Origin: Ruminococcaceae bacterium UBA1404 | GTDB taxonomy: Bacteria > Bacillota > Clostridia > Oscillospirales > Ruminococcaceae | Assembly (NCBI GenBank): GCA_002305075.1 | Contig: DBQC01000016.1 | Location: forward strand, 19,252 to 68,254 | Length of the DNA stretch: 49,003 nucleotides | Direction: 5' to 3' | Part shown: positions 1 to 8,846 of the stretch, piece by piece | Position numbering within the stretch: position 1 is the first letter of the stretch | How the letters are laid out: the number at the start of each line of letters is the position of its first letter | Position numbers and translations under genes: made by a program | The notes under the pieces: model-generated | The model's database searches: none | Told to the model about the DNA's origin: nothing | What the model saw: only the letters and a program-made list of their open reading frames with translations

Positions 1-393
1 GATGTAATAGGGCAGGTTGGCACAGACCACCACGCCCTCGCAGTCGGCAAAATGCTCGGCAATCAGGGCGCTAAGGTCAATGTCCAACACATCTCCCTCT
101 ATAAGCCTAAAGTTGTCAAACGCGGCCATGGTTTCGGCCAAAACCGGGGGCAGCCGGGGATCGATCTCCACCGCCACCACCCGCTTAGACCGCAGGCAAA
201 GCTCCCGGCTTAGCACTCCGATGCCCGGCCCAATCTCGAGCACACCCATGCCGGGACCGGCCCCACCAAGCTCGGCCATCCGCGGACATACCCCGGGATT
301 TACCAAAAAGTTCTGGCCTAAGCGCTTATCAAATGTAAAATTGTGTCGCTCTAAAAGCCGCCTGATATAAGATATATGGGTAAGCTCCGACAT
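1..393 (-). CDS. rsmA: 16S rRNA dimethyladenosine transferase RsmA/KsgA (partial)
   Basis: This is the N-terminal 131 codons of the S-adenosylmethionine-dependent enzyme that dimethylates two adjacent adenines near the 3' end of 16S rRNA during 30S maturation. The rest lies beyond the left edge. Visible marks are the KRLGQNFL segment near residue 23, the SAM-binding loop LEIGPGIGVLSREL near residues 52-65, the acidic VEIDPRL that contacts the ribose, a GDVLDIDL segment, and the NLPYYI catalytic motif (N-L-P-Y) at the very edge. The start ATG at 391-393 follows a GGGAGGG ribosome site about 10 bases upstream. It is divergent from the dCMP deaminase gene. The family call is secure; only the C-terminal domain is unseen. 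Confidence 0.93.
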   Translation of the reverse strand, partial: MSELTHISYIRRLLERHNFTFDKRLGQNFLVNPGVCPRMAELGGAGPGMGVLEIGPGIGVLSRELCLRSKRVVAVEIDPRLPPVLAETMAAFDNFRLIEGDVLDIDLSALIAEHFADCEGVVVCANLPYYI

Positions 394-461
394 TTTTGCT
401 TGACCCTCCCAGTCTTTTTTTGATGCCCCGCCTATCATATCACAAAACCCCGTGGTTTACA

Positions 462-490
462 TTGAACTGACGCCTTTTTTGCACTATAAT
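462..490 (+). promoter_or_regulatory. sigma-A-type promoter for dCMP deaminase gene
   Basis: A TTGAAC -35 box (462-467) and a TATAAT -10 box (485-490) are separated by exactly 17 bases and lie 35 bases before the deaminase start. The match is strong. Confidence 0.75.
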
Positions 491-525
491 GGAAGGGTCA
501 TGATATTTTCGCAGGAGGACTTTAT

Positions 526-1011
526 ATGGCCAGACGGGACAAAATTAACTACTACCTTGACATTGCCGAAACGGTGGCCGCCCGGGGCACCTGCCTGCGG
601 CGCAACTTTGGCGCCATCATCGTAAAAAACGACCAAATTATCTCCACCGGCTATGTAGGGGCGCCCCGGGGACGCAAAAATTGCAGCGACCTTGGGGTCT
701 GTACCCGGGAGCGCATGGGTGTTCCACGGGGCGAGCGCTATGAGCTCTGCCGCTCGGTACACGCCGAGGCCAACGCCATTATCCACGCCTCCCGCACCGA
801 CATGACCGATGCCACTCTCTACCTTGTGGGCAAAGAGGCCGACGGCAGCTATGTGCAAAACGCCAACCCCTGCGCCATGTGCAAACGCCTGATTATCAAC
901 GCCGGCATCGCCAAGGTGGTGGTGCGGGACGACCGGGATAATTTTAGGGTGACCCGAGTGTACGACCGCTATGTCCTCGACGACGATACGCTGCCCGAAC
1001 TGGGCTACTAG
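526..1011 (+). CDS. comEB: dCMP deaminase (ComEB-like)
   Basis: A zinc-dependent deaminase of 161 residues, expected to convert dCMP to dUMP and so feed dTMP synthesis. The zinc site is visible: H79-A-E81 carries a ligand histidine and the catalytic glutamate, and P115-C-A-M-C119 supplies the two cysteines. Length and motif spacing fit the bacterial dCMP deaminase/ComEB family. The ATG is preceded by GCAGGAGG at a good distance and by a strong promoter at 462-490. In Bacillus the homologue lies in the competence operon, but no competence genes adjoin it here, so a housekeeping nucleotide role is more likely. Extra cysteines at 53 and 59 may bind a second zinc, as known in some dCMP deaminases; that is inference. 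Confidence 0.92.
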   Translation: MARRDKINYYLDIAETVAARGTCLRRNFGAIIVKNDQIISTGYVGAPRGRKNCSDLGVCTRERMGVPRGERYELCRSVHAEANAIIHASRTDMTDATLYLVGKEADGSYVQNANPCAMCKRLIINAGIAKVVVRDDRDNFRVTRVYDRYVLDDDTLPELGY

Positions 1012-1114
1012 GCCATGTATGTGCATAATTTTTCCTATTTTGCGATAGATTGTTGAATAGCACCCGCCGCCTTATGGAAAGCTAAAGCCAACGACCCATA
1101 AGGAGGAAGCGCCT

Positions 1115-2230
1115 ATGTACCCCTATGAGCTTCAGACCAGTCAGCCCCATCCGCCCCCGCCCCCGCCGTCACCCGAACCGTCCAAAGAGGAATCTGCCAA
1201 GCCCGATCCTTCGTCGGACAGCGAAATAAGCGGCGCCGTAACCACCCGGGGCAAGCATATCATCCACTGTTTGACCATCATCGGCCAGATTGAGGGCCAC
1301 TATGCGCTGGCCGAGGCCAACAAGGCCACCAAGTACGAGCATGTCATCCCCCAGTTGGTGGCGGTAGAGCAAAGCCGCGAAATCGAGGGCTTGCTTATCA
1401 TTCTTAACACCGTAGGCGGGGATGTGGAGGCCGGCCTTGCGCTGGCCGAGCTTATTTCGGGCATGAAAAAGCCCACCGTTTCACTGGTGCTGGGGGGCGG
1501 ACACTCCATTGGAGTGCCGCTTGCCTGCAGCGCCAAGCATTCCTTTATCGTGCCCACCGCCACCATGACCATTCACCCCGTGCGGATGAACGGTCTGGTG
1601 CTGGGTGTGCCCCAAACCCTCTCCTACTTCGAACGGATGCAGGATAGAATCATCCAGTTTGTGGCAGCCAACTCCAATCTGCAGCCCCAGCGGTTTAGGC
1701 AGCTGATGCTCAACACCGGCGAGCTGGTGATGGACATGGGCTCGGTGCTCGATGGCCCCTCGGCCGTGAAGGAGGGCCTGATTGACAGCCTGGGCAGCCT
1801 GTGCGACGCCATTGAGATGCTGGACAGACTCATTGAGGAGGAGGGTCGCAACCCGAGTCGGGGTGCCGAGCAGCTTAAAGATCAGGCCGCCAAGGAAAAG
1901 GAGAACCAGACCCCCACCGAAGCCTCACCCGCACCCAAACGGCGGGGGCGGCCCAAGTCTGTGACCGCACAGGATAAAACCGAGGCCCCACCCGCCCCCA
2001 AACGAGGCCGACCCAAAGTGGCTTCGGCGGATAAGGAAACTGCAACCGAGCCCCCACCCAAGCGGCGGGGGCGGCCCAAGGTGGCTTCGGCGGAGGAGCA
2101 AGCCCAATCCCCACCTGCGCCCAGGCATGAACAGGCCCAGACTTCTTCATTGGAGGCTGAGGCCGAACCCCAAGCTCCGCCCAAACGGCGGGGGCGGCCC
2201 AAAAAGTCGACGGACAATCCGGCCCTTTAG
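1115..2230 (+). CDS. tepA: TepA/ClpP-like serine protease with C-terminal AT-hook-like tail
   Basis: A 371-residue protein. Residues 1-40 are a proline-rich acidic leader. Residues 45-240 form a ClpP/crotonase-fold protease domain of the TepA (YmfB) type: NTVGGDVEAGLAL at 98-110, the nucleophile S131 in GGGHSIG, and IHPVRMNG around H154 as the likely catalytic histidine. TepA-like proteases commonly sit beside ftsK/spoIIIE, as here. Residues 250-371 are unusual: a low-complexity Pro/Ala/Glu/Lys tail with four copies of an AT-hook core (R-G-R-P flanked by K/R) at about 275-281, 295-301, 315-322 and 357-364. AT-hooks bind the minor groove of AT-rich DNA in other proteins; that this tail does so is inference. 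The ATG follows AAGGAGG. The stop is 82 bases before uppP. Confidence 0.88.
   Translation: MYPYELQTSQPHPPPPPPSPEPSKEESAKPDPSSDSEISGAVTTRGKHIIHCLTIIGQIEGHYALAEANKATKYEHVIPQLVAVEQSREIEGLLIILNTVGGDVEAGLALAELISGMKKPTVSLVLGGGHSIGVPLACSAKHSFIVPTATMTIHPVRMNGLVLGVPQTLSYFERMQDRIIQFVAANSNLQPQRFRQLMLNTGELVMDMGSVLDGPSAVKEGLIDSLGSLCDAIEMLDRLIEEEGRNPSRGAEQLKDQAAKEKENQTPTEASPAPKRRGRPKSVTAQDKTEAPPAPKRGRPKVASADKETATEPPPKRRGRPKVASAEEQAQSPPAPRHEQAQTSSLEAEAEPQAPPKRRGRPKKSTDNPAL
1934..2206 (+). repeat. DNA repeats encoding four AT-hook-like motifs
   Basis: Inside the tepA tail, a near-identical stretch of about 20 bases (centre GGCGGGGGCGGCCC) recurs at about 1934-1955, 2057-2080 and 2180-2202, with a shorter relative near 1996-2014. 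Each encodes K-R-R-G-R-P-K or K-R-G-R-P-K. The pattern suggests expansion by duplication within the gene, and copy number may vary between strains. Confidence 0.8.
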
Positions 2231-2312
2231 CATAACCTACGGCCAAAGCTTTGGCCGCTACATAGAGCCACCCATTCAAAGCTCCACCCATTACATAGTA
2301 CGGAGGCGCATT

Positions 2313-3185
2313 GTGAGTATTATAGAAGCCGTTTTGCAGGGCGTTCTGCAGGGTCTTACCGAGTTTTTGCCGGTGTCCAGCTCGGGGCATCTGTCCATCT
2401 TTCAGTATTTTACCGGCCAAAGCGGTCACAGTGGCGCACTCTTTTCCATCTTGCTGCATTTAGGCACCCTTTTGGCCGTTACGCTGGCCTTTTGGCCCCG
2501 GATTCGGCGGCTGATTGTGGGCTTTTTTTCTATGCTGCCCGCCCTTTTTCGCCGGGAGATCGATTTTAGTCACCCCGACCCGGTTTATAAGGAGATTTTT
2601 CTTCTCATAACCGGGCTGCTGCCCTTGGGCTTTACCTTTCTGATTAAAGACTGGCTCCAGAGCTTTTCGAGCGACAATGACATTGTGGTGGAAGGTTTAT
2701 GCCTTATAGCCACCGGCGTGGTTCTGTTCTTTGCCGGGCGCCGGGATAACGGGCGCAAAAAGGCCCCCTCCATGACCTATACGGATGCGCTCATCGTCGG
2801 CTGCGCACAGGCCATCGCACCGCTGCCCGGGCTCTCCCGGTCGGGGGTGACCTTGTCGGCTGCGCTGCTGCTCGGGCTGGACAAACGCTTTGCCATGGGG
2901 TATTCTTTTATATTGGGCATCCCCGCCGTATGCGGTGCGGTGCTGCTTGATATCAAAGACATTTTCGGCATGACCGACATAGTGGGCGCTTTGCCGCTGC
3001 TGTTGGGCTTTGTGACCTCGGCGGTGGTGGGGATTCTGTCCATTCGGCTGATGCGCTATGTGGTGGACAGCGGACGCCTTAACCTCTTTTCGGCCTACAC
3101 CCTCTCGGTGGGGACCCTTGTGCTCGCCCTCGGGCTCTATGACCGCATGGCAGGCTATCCCCTTATAGGAGCCATTACTTTTTAA
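2313..3185 (+). CDS. uppP: Undecaprenyl-diphosphatase UppP/BacA
   Basis: An integral membrane phosphatase that recycles undecaprenyl pyrophosphate to the monophosphate carrier for peptidoglycan and other envelope polymers; it also underlies basal bacitracin resistance. The protein (290 residues) begins SIIEAVLQGVLQGLTEFLPVSSSGHL, which carries the conserved glutamates and the SSSGH motif. The second signature PGLSRSG lies in the middle, followed by several hydrophobic helices. I chose the GTG at 2313 because GGAGG lies 6 bases upstream and it matches the usual UppP N-terminus; an open frame continues upstream through the end of tepA but lacks family similarity. It ends 14 bases before ftsK, so the two are probably cotranscribed. 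Confidence 0.92.
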   Translation: MSIIEAVLQGVLQGLTEFLPVSSSGHLSIFQYFTGQSGHSGALFSILLHLGTLLAVTLAFWPRIRRLIVGFFSMLPALFRREIDFSHPDPVYKEIFLLITGLLPLGFTFLIKDWLQSFSSDNDIVVEGLCLIATGVVLFFAGRRDNGRKKAPSMTYTDALIVGCAQAIAPLPGLSRSGVTLSAALLLGLDKRFAMGYSFILGIPAVCGAVLLDIKDIFGMTDIVGALPLLLGFVTSAVVGILSIRLMRYVVDSGRLNLFSAYTLSVGTLVLALGLYDRMAGYPLIGAITF

Positions 3186-3199
3186 AGGAGGGCCTTATC

Positions 3200-5701
3200 T
3201 TGTCGCGTAAAAAGAAATCTACTAAGCGGCTGACCAAAAAACAGAAAAAGGCCCGGGCACAGCTTTGGGCCATCCTTATCTTTGTGGTGGGCGTGTTGTT
3301 TACGGCCATGGCCTTTATCGAGGCCGACGGCTGGCTGGGCGCCGTGCAGGACTTTTGTTTTGGGTTGATGAGCGGGCCTTTTTACCTGTTTGGACCCATG
3401 CTGCTCTATATGTCGGTACAGATTGCACTGGATAAACTGGGTAAAAACCCCCGCCTGCGGGCGCTGGTGACCGGCCTGCTCTTTGTGCTGCTCGTAGGGG
3501 CCGTTCAGGTTTACAGCCCCCATCAGCCTGCGGGCGAGAGCTTCCTCTCCCGCCTTGGCAGTCTCTATCACAACGGAAAGGACCTGAGAGGGGGAGGGCT
3601 GCTGTCGGCCCCGGTTGCGCTGCTCATGGGGCTTTTCCCCCCGCCTTATGACAAAATTGTCATGGGTCTGCTGCTCTTTGTGGCGGTGATGCTGTCCACC
3701 GGCACCACCCTGCGCGACCTGATCCGAGGCGCTGCAAAGCCGGTGGTGGAGGTGGGCGCAGCCTATCAGGAAAAGGTAGCCCAAAACGCCCAGCTCCAGC
3801 AGGAGGCACAAAAAAACGAAACGCTCCCTAAAGAAAGTCCCCCTAAAAAAATGCCCGGGTGGCTGGCCTCCCTCGACCCGGCCAGACAGTCGGCCAAGCC
3901 GAGCAAGAAAGCGGACAAGGAGCCGTCGGTTCCCTCAAAGGACAAGCTCATCGAGGCCGCCCGATCCCTTGAAGAGGCCGAGGAGGACATCCAGACCACC
4001 CTCGAGCCGGACACGCCGCCTCCCTCGGAGGAGCCCGGTCCCTCGGAGGAAAACCTTGCCTATCTGAGCGCCCTTATCAAGTCCAAGACCAAACAGGCCG
4101 CCCCCAGCCAGCCCGAGAGCAGTCCTGCTCATGCCGAGCTGGCCCCGGTGGGCGGAGGCCTTTACATAACCCCCGAAACCGAGGAAAACCTTGCGGGACA
4201 GCTCACCTTCGAGCCGAGCATCGGCAGCCCCCTTCCCCCGGCCGCCTACCGGCTGCCGGACCTCTCGCTGCTGCATCAGCCCGCCCGGGATGCGAACGCC
4301 CCCGGACCGGAGGAGCTTACGGCCAACGCCCAGCGGCTGGTGGACACGCTGCAAAGCTTTGGTGTTCAGACCAAGATTATTGACATCAGCAGCGGCCCGG
4401 CGGTCACCCGCTATGAGCTCCAGCCGGCGGCGGGGGTTAAAATCAGCAGAATTACCAGCCTGTCCGACGATATTGCGCTGGGCCTTGCCACCTCGGGCGT
4501 GCGCATCGAGGCACCCATCCCCAATAAATCGGCCGTGGGCATCGAGGTGCCCAATCGGCGAATCAGCCCGGTGGTCATCCGGGAGGTCATAGAATCCCCG
4601 GCCTTTGCCCAGCATCCCAGCCCCATCAGCTTTGCGCTGGGCCGCGACATCTCGGGCGGCGCCGTGATTGCCGACATCGCCAAAATGCCCCATCTGCTCA
4701 TCGCCGGGGCCACCGGCTCAGGCAAGTCGGTCTGCATCAACTCCATCATCGTCTCGCTTTTGTACCGGGCCAAACCCACCGAGGTCAAGCTGCTGATGAT
4801 CGACCCCAAGGTGGTGGAACTGGGCGTTTATAACGGCCTGCCCCACCTGCTGGTCCCGGTGGTCACCGACCCCAAAAAGGCCGCCGGTGCACTGGGCTGG
4901 GCCGTGGGCGAAATGCTGCGTCGCTATCAGCTCTTTGCCGAGCAGAGCGTGCGGGACATTACCGGCTATAACCGCTTAAGCGAACAACCCGACGGCCCCG
5001 AGGCACTGCCCCATGTGGTGATTATCATCGACGAGCTGTCCGACCTCATGATGGCCTCCCCAAGCGAGGTAGAGGACTACATCTGCCGTCTGGCCCAGAT
5101 GGCTCGGGCGGCCGGTATGCATCTTGTCATCGCCACCCAGCGCCCCTCGGTGGATGTTATCACCGGCATTATCAAGGCCAATATCCCTTCCCGAATCTCC
5201 TTTGCCGTCTCATCCCAAATCGACTCCCGCACCATTCTCGACATGGGCGGGGCCGAGAAGTTGCTCGGTCAGGGCGATATGCTCTATTACCCCTCGGGTG
5301 CGCCCAAGCCGGTTCGGGTGCAGGGCTGCTATGTCACTGAGGAGGAGGTCAGCCGGGTGGTGAGCTTTATCACCGCCCAGGACAAGGCCGATTACAGCCA
5401 GGAAATCATCGAGGAGATTGACCGCCAAACCCCCGCCGAAAAGGGCGGCCGCACCGGTGCCGGCACCGCCGACGACGACCAGGACCCCATGCTGCCCGAC
5501 GCCATCGAGGTGGTGGTCGAGGCGGGCATGGCTTCCACTTCGCTGCTTCAGAGGCGGCTTAAATTGGGCTACGCCCGGGCCGCCCGCATCATGGACGAAA
5601 TGGAGGCCGCCGGAGTAGTAGGCCCCTTCGAGGGGTCCAAGCCCCGGCAGGTGCTCATCAGCCGGGAGCGCTGGCTGGAAATGCGCCAAAATCAAGATTA
5701 G
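3200..5701 (+). CDS. ftsK: DNA translocase FtsK/SpoIIIE
   Basis: An ATP-driven double-stranded DNA pump at the division or sporulation septum that clears chromosome from the closing septum. The protein has 833 residues: a lysine-rich start, about four membrane segments within residues 20-170, a charged Pro/Glu-rich linker to about 350, and the RecA-like motor with Walker A GATGSGKS near 503-510 and Walker B IIIDELSDLM near 608-617. A winged-helix gamma domain (about 768-833) would read orienting sequences. The start is a TTG at 3200, chosen because AAAGGAGGG ends about 7 bases upstream and the next residues form the basic N-terminus typical of SpoIIIE. It follows uppP by 14 bases and is closed by a terminator at 5712. 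Whether it serves vegetative division, sporulation or both cannot be told; cotJ genes in the window imply sporulation. Confidence 0.93.
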   Translation: MSRKKKSTKRLTKKQKKARAQLWAILIFVVGVLFTAMAFIEADGWLGAVQDFCFGLMSGPFYLFGPMLLYMSVQIALDKLGKNPRLRALVTGLLFVLLVGAVQVYSPHQPAGESFLSRLGSLYHNGKDLRGGGLLSAPVALLMGLFPPPYDKIVMGLLLFVAVMLSTGTTLRDLIRGAAKPVVEVGAAYQEKVAQNAQLQQEAQKNETLPKESPPKKMPGWLASLDPARQSAKPSKKADKEPSVPSKDKLIEAARSLEEAEEDIQTTLEPDTPPPSEEPGPSEENLAYLSALIKSKTKQAAPSQPESSPAHAELAPVGGGLYITPETEENLAGQLTFEPSIGSPLPPAAYRLPDLSLLHQPARDANAPGPEELTANAQRLVDTLQSFGVQTKIIDISSGPAVTRYELQPAAGVKISRITSLSDDIALGLATSGVRIEAPIPNKSAVGIEVPNRRISPVVIREVIESPAFAQHPSPISFALGRDISGGAVIADIAKMPHLLIAGATGSGKSVCINSIIVSLLYRAKPTEVKLLMIDPKVVELGVYNGLPHLLVPVVTDPKKAAGALGWAVGEMLRRYQLFAEQSVRDITGYNRLSEQPDGPEALPHVVIIIDELSDLMMASPSEVEDYICRLAQMARAAGMHLVIATQRPSVDVITGIIKANIPSRISFAVSSQIDSRTILDMGGAEKLLGQGDMLYYPSGAPKPVRVQGCYVTEEEVSRVVSFITAQDKADYSQEIIEEIDRQTPAEKGGRTGAGTADDDQDPMLPDAIEVVVEAGMASTSLLQRRLKLGYARAARIMDEMEAAGVVGPFEGSKPRQVLISRERWLEMRQNQD

Positions 5702-5711
5702 ACCCTGTGCG

Positions 5712-5744
5712 CCGCCGGGCCCATCCGCCCGGCGGGTTTTGCTT
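5712..5744 (+). terminator. Rho-independent terminator after ftsK
   Basis: A perfect 9-bp G+C stem (5712-5720 with 5727-5735) around a 6-base loop, followed by GTTTTGCTT, starts 10 bases after the ftsK stop. Confidence 0.85.
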
Positions 5745-5918
5745 AAAGGGCGATGTGGCCGTGCCGTATCCGCCCAAGCGCCGCTTAGTTTAACGGGCTG
5801 CATCGCCAACGCCTTTTGTCTGACGGTTTTTTAGCCCAGCCCTCGATGTCCGAGGGTCGTCATCCCGCTCTCCCATGTTGCCGCCTGCTCCGGCAGGCCT
5901 TTTAGAAAGGATATTCCC

Positions 5919-7805
5919 ATGCCCACCACAACCGCTTTTTTACCCATGTCCCCCGCCGATGTGGCCGCCCGGGGCTGGAATACTTTAGACTTTATCTGCG
6001 TCACCGGCGATGCCTATGTGGACCATCCCAGCTTTGGCATAGCCATCATCGCCCGGCTGCTTGAGCATCTGGGCTTTCGAGTCGCCGTTATCTCGCAGCC
6101 GGTTGCCGATGAGGACTTTACCCGGCTGGGCACCCCCCGCCTCGGCTTTATGGTTACCGGCGGCAACCTGGACAGCATGGTGCTCCACTATACGGCGGCC
6201 AAAAAGCCCCGCCGGGACGACCCCTATTCCCCCCACAATCGGGTAGATCGCCGCCCCGACCGGGCCACCACCGTCTACGCCCGCACGCTGCGGCGGCTCT
6301 TTCCGGACAGCGCCATTATCTTAGGCGGGCTCGAAGCCTCGCTGCGGCGCTTTGCCCATTACGACTATTGGGCCGATGCCGTGCTGCCCTCCATCCTTGA
6401 GGACAGCGGGGCCGACCTGCTCATTTACGGCATGGGCGAGCGCCCACTCACCGAGCTTGCCCAGCGCCTATCGGCCGGGGAGCCCATCGCCCAAATTACC
6501 GACATACGGGGCACCTGCTGCTTTGTAACACCCTCGCTTATTCCGGCGGGGGCCGTCAGTCTGGCCTCCAGCGAGAAGGTGGCAGCCGACAAGGCCGTTT
6601 ACCAGCAGGTGTTCATGCGACAGATGAAAGAGCAGGACCCCGTAACCGGGCGCCCGCTGGTTCAAAAGCAAAAAACCCGGCTCATGCTGCAAAATCCCCC
6701 TGCCTTGCCCCTTAGTACCGAGGAGCTGGACGCGGTATTTGCCCTGCCCTTTATGCGCACATGGCATCCTTCCTATAACGCCATAGGGGGCATCAAAGCC
6801 ATCGAGGAAGTGGAGTTCTCGTTGATGCACAACCGGGGCTGCTTTGGCCACTGCAACTTTTGCGCCATCGCTCTGCATCAGGGACGCACGGTGAGCAGCC
6901 GCAGCATCCTTTCGGTGCTAGCCGAGGCCGAGGCCATGATAAAAAGCCCCCGGTTTAAAGGCTATATTCACGATGTGGGCGGCCCCACGGCCAATTTCCG
7001 CCGCCCCTCCTGCCAGATGCAGCAGGAGCGCGGCCTTTGCTCCGACCGCAAATGCCTGGGCTGGCCCACGCCCTGCCCGGCTCTTGAGGTGGACCACAGC
7101 GACTATGTCGAACTGCTCGACCGGTTGCGGGCGCTGCCCGGGGTTAAAAAGGTGTTTGTGCGCTCGGGGCTGCGCTATGATTACATGATGCTGGACCCCG
7201 ACCCCACCTTTTTTGACCGGCTGGTAGAGCACCATATCAGCGGTCAGCTCAAGGTGGCCCCCGAGCATAGCTCGGACGCCGTGCTTCGGCGCATGGGCAA
7301 GCCGCCCATTGCCGTTTATCGAAGGTTTGCCGAACGCTTTTATAAGGCCACGGCCAAAGTGGGCAAAAAGCAGTATCTGGTGCCCTATCTCATCTCCTCC
7401 CACCCGGGAAGTCGCTTAAGCGACGCTGTGGATCTGGCGCTGTTTATCAAAGAGCACCGGCTGCACCCCGAACAAGTGCAGGACTTTTACCCCACGCCGG
7501 GCACCATCTCCACCTGTATGTTCTACACCGGCATCGACCCTACCGACGGACAGTCGGTCTATATCCCCCGCAGCGAGCGGGAAAAGGCCTGGCAGCGGGC
7601 GCTGCTCCAATATTGGCAGCCCCGAAACCACAAGCTGGTAGTGGAGGCTTTGCAGGCTGCCGAGCGACCCGATCTCATCGGCCGGGGGCCCCACTGTTTG
7701 GTGCCACCGTTGCCCGGAGCCCCAAGGCCCGAGAAGTCGGCCGGTCAGAAGCCCCCTAAGCGCCCTAACCGCCACGGTAAAAAGCCCGGACGGGGCAGAC
7801 GATAG
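5919..7805 (+). CDS. ygiQ: YgiQ-family radical SAM protein (UPF0313)
   Basis: A large radical S-adenosylmethionine enzyme of 628 residues whose physiological reaction is not established for the family. The N-terminal part (about 1-280) carries the YgiQ signature (DVAARGWNTLDFICVTGDAYVDHPSFG) and a cobalamin-binding-like fold region with GGLEASLRRFAHYDYW. The radical SAM cluster motif is C308-x3-C312-x2-C315. A second cysteine-rich patch follows (CQMQQERGLCSDRKCLGWPTPC), as is usual in YgiQ. The C-terminus is a basic Lys/Arg/Pro tail. The ATG follows AGAAAGGA. A 9-bp inverted repeat (around 7793-7835) straddles the stop but lacks a T-run, so it is a weak terminator at best. No neighbour suggests a substrate. 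Confidence 0.9.
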   Translation: MPTTTAFLPMSPADVAARGWNTLDFICVTGDAYVDHPSFGIAIIARLLEHLGFRVAVISQPVADEDFTRLGTPRLGFMVTGGNLDSMVLHYTAAKKPRRDDPYSPHNRVDRRPDRATTVYARTLRRLFPDSAIILGGLEASLRRFAHYDYWADAVLPSILEDSGADLLIYGMGERPLTELAQRLSAGEPIAQITDIRGTCCFVTPSLIPAGAVSLASSEKVAADKAVYQQVFMRQMKEQDPVTGRPLVQKQKTRLMLQNPPALPLSTEELDAVFALPFMRTWHPSYNAIGGIKAIEEVEFSLMHNRGCFGHCNFCAIALHQGRTVSSRSILSVLAEAEAMIKSPRFKGYIHDVGGPTANFRRPSCQMQQERGLCSDRKCLGWPTPCPALEVDHSDYVELLDRLRALPGVKKVFVRSGLRYDYMMLDPDPTFFDRLVEHHISGQLKVAPEHSSDAVLRRMGKPPIAVYRRFAERFYKATAKVGKKQYLVPYLISSHPGSRLSDAVDLALFIKEHRLHPEQVQDFYPTPGTISTCMFYTGIDPTDGQSVYIPRSEREKAWQRALLQYWQPRNHKLVVEALQAAERPDLIGRGPHCLVPPLPGAPRPEKSAGQKPPKRPNRHGKKPGRGRR

Positions 7806-7888
7806 CGTGATAGGCATACCCACCCGTCTGCCCGCATAAGGTGCTATGGCTCGGGTGCATAGCAAAAAGCGAAAGGCGGATCGTCTCT

Positions 7889-8827
7889 ATGAAAAAACGG
7901 CGTTTTAGGCGCTTAGCTCTCTCCCGTTCACCGCTGGCGCTGCTGCGCATCGGCATTGCGCTGGGCATCTTTTTGGGGATGTCCCTCTACGGGCTGGACG
8001 CCCTGCCTGCTTTGGCCCCTTCCCTCCCCGAAGGGCAGAGCGCCCCGCTGCGGGTTATCGCCCTGGATGTGGGGCAGGCTGATGCCACCTTGGTGCTCAC
8101 CGAAACCCACACCATGCTCATCGACTGCGGCGACCGGGGAAGCGAAGGTGTGATGGAAGACTATCTTAGGCAGTATGGCGTCAGCCGCATCGACAGCTTG
8201 GTGATTACCCATCCCCACAGCGACCATATCGGCACAGCGCCCTATCTGCTGAGCCACTATCCCGTGGGCGAGGTGCTGATGCCCGCCATCCCCGATGCGT
8301 TGCTGCCCACCACCGACCTCTTTTTTAGCTTTTTAGAGGCCTTAGAGCGCAGCGAGGCCACCCCACGCACAGCCGCTGTGGGTGACCGCCTTGAATTGGG
8401 GGCGGCCGTCGCCCGGGTTATCGGCCCGGCGCAGGAATTTGACGACCTGAACAACATTTCGCTCTGCATGATGATCAGCCTTGGCGAGGCCGTCTTTTTG
8501 CTCACCGGCGACGCCGAGTCGGCCGCCGAGCGGGCGCTGGTGGAATCGGGGCAGCCCCTTGGCTGCGATGTGCTGTTTGTGGGCCACCACGGCAGCCGCA
8601 CCTCCACCTCGGCGGCCTTTTTGGCGGCCGCTTCTCCCCGTGTGGCGGTGATCTCCCTTGGGGCGGACAACCGCTACGGCCACCCCCACCCCGAGGTGCT
8701 GCGCCGCCTGACCGATGCCCGGATAGAGCTCTATCGCACCGATTTAGACGGCAGTATCCATATAGCGACCGACGGACGGTCTATTGAAATTACCACCCAG
8801 AACCGCACATTTGCCCTGGCAGCTTAG
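7889..8827 (+). CDS. ComEC-like secreted metallo-beta-lactamase-fold hydrolase
   Basis: A 312-residue protein with a positively charged start and one membrane segment or signal anchor (about 17-45), then a metallo-beta-lactamase domain that resembles the C-terminal part of ComEC/Rec2. The di-metal motif H108-P-H110-S-D112-H113 is intact, followed by the TGDAES aspartate and the GHHGS histidine pair. It lacks the ComEC channel domain, so it is not a full DNA uptake channel; stand-alone members are proposed to be extracytoplasmic nucleases or phosphodiesterases. The ATG at 7889 was chosen over an upstream in-frame ATG because it has a GAAAGGCGG site and gives a normal signal anchor. It is followed by a DUF3006 gene 19 bases on, a pairing seen in other Firmicutes. 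Confidence 0.85.
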   Translation: MKKRRFRRLALSRSPLALLRIGIALGIFLGMSLYGLDALPALAPSLPEGQSAPLRVIALDVGQADATLVLTETHTMLIDCGDRGSEGVMEDYLRQYGVSRIDSLVITHPHSDHIGTAPYLLSHYPVGEVLMPAIPDALLPTTDLFFSFLEALERSEATPRTAAVGDRLELGAAVARVIGPAQEFDDLNNISLCMMISLGEAVFLLTGDAESAAERALVESGQPLGCDVLFVGHHGSRTSTSAAFLAAASPRVAVISLGADNRYGHPHPEVLRRLTDARIELYRTDLDGSIHIATDGRSIEITTQNRTFALAA

Positions 8828-8846
8828 GTAAGAAGGAGAGCTGAAT

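Noticed and set aside
1875..2459. 194-codon minus-strand open frame over tepA tail and uppP start
   Set aside because: Shadow created by the repeated G+C-rich hook-encoding DNA; tepA frame is supported by the protease domain.
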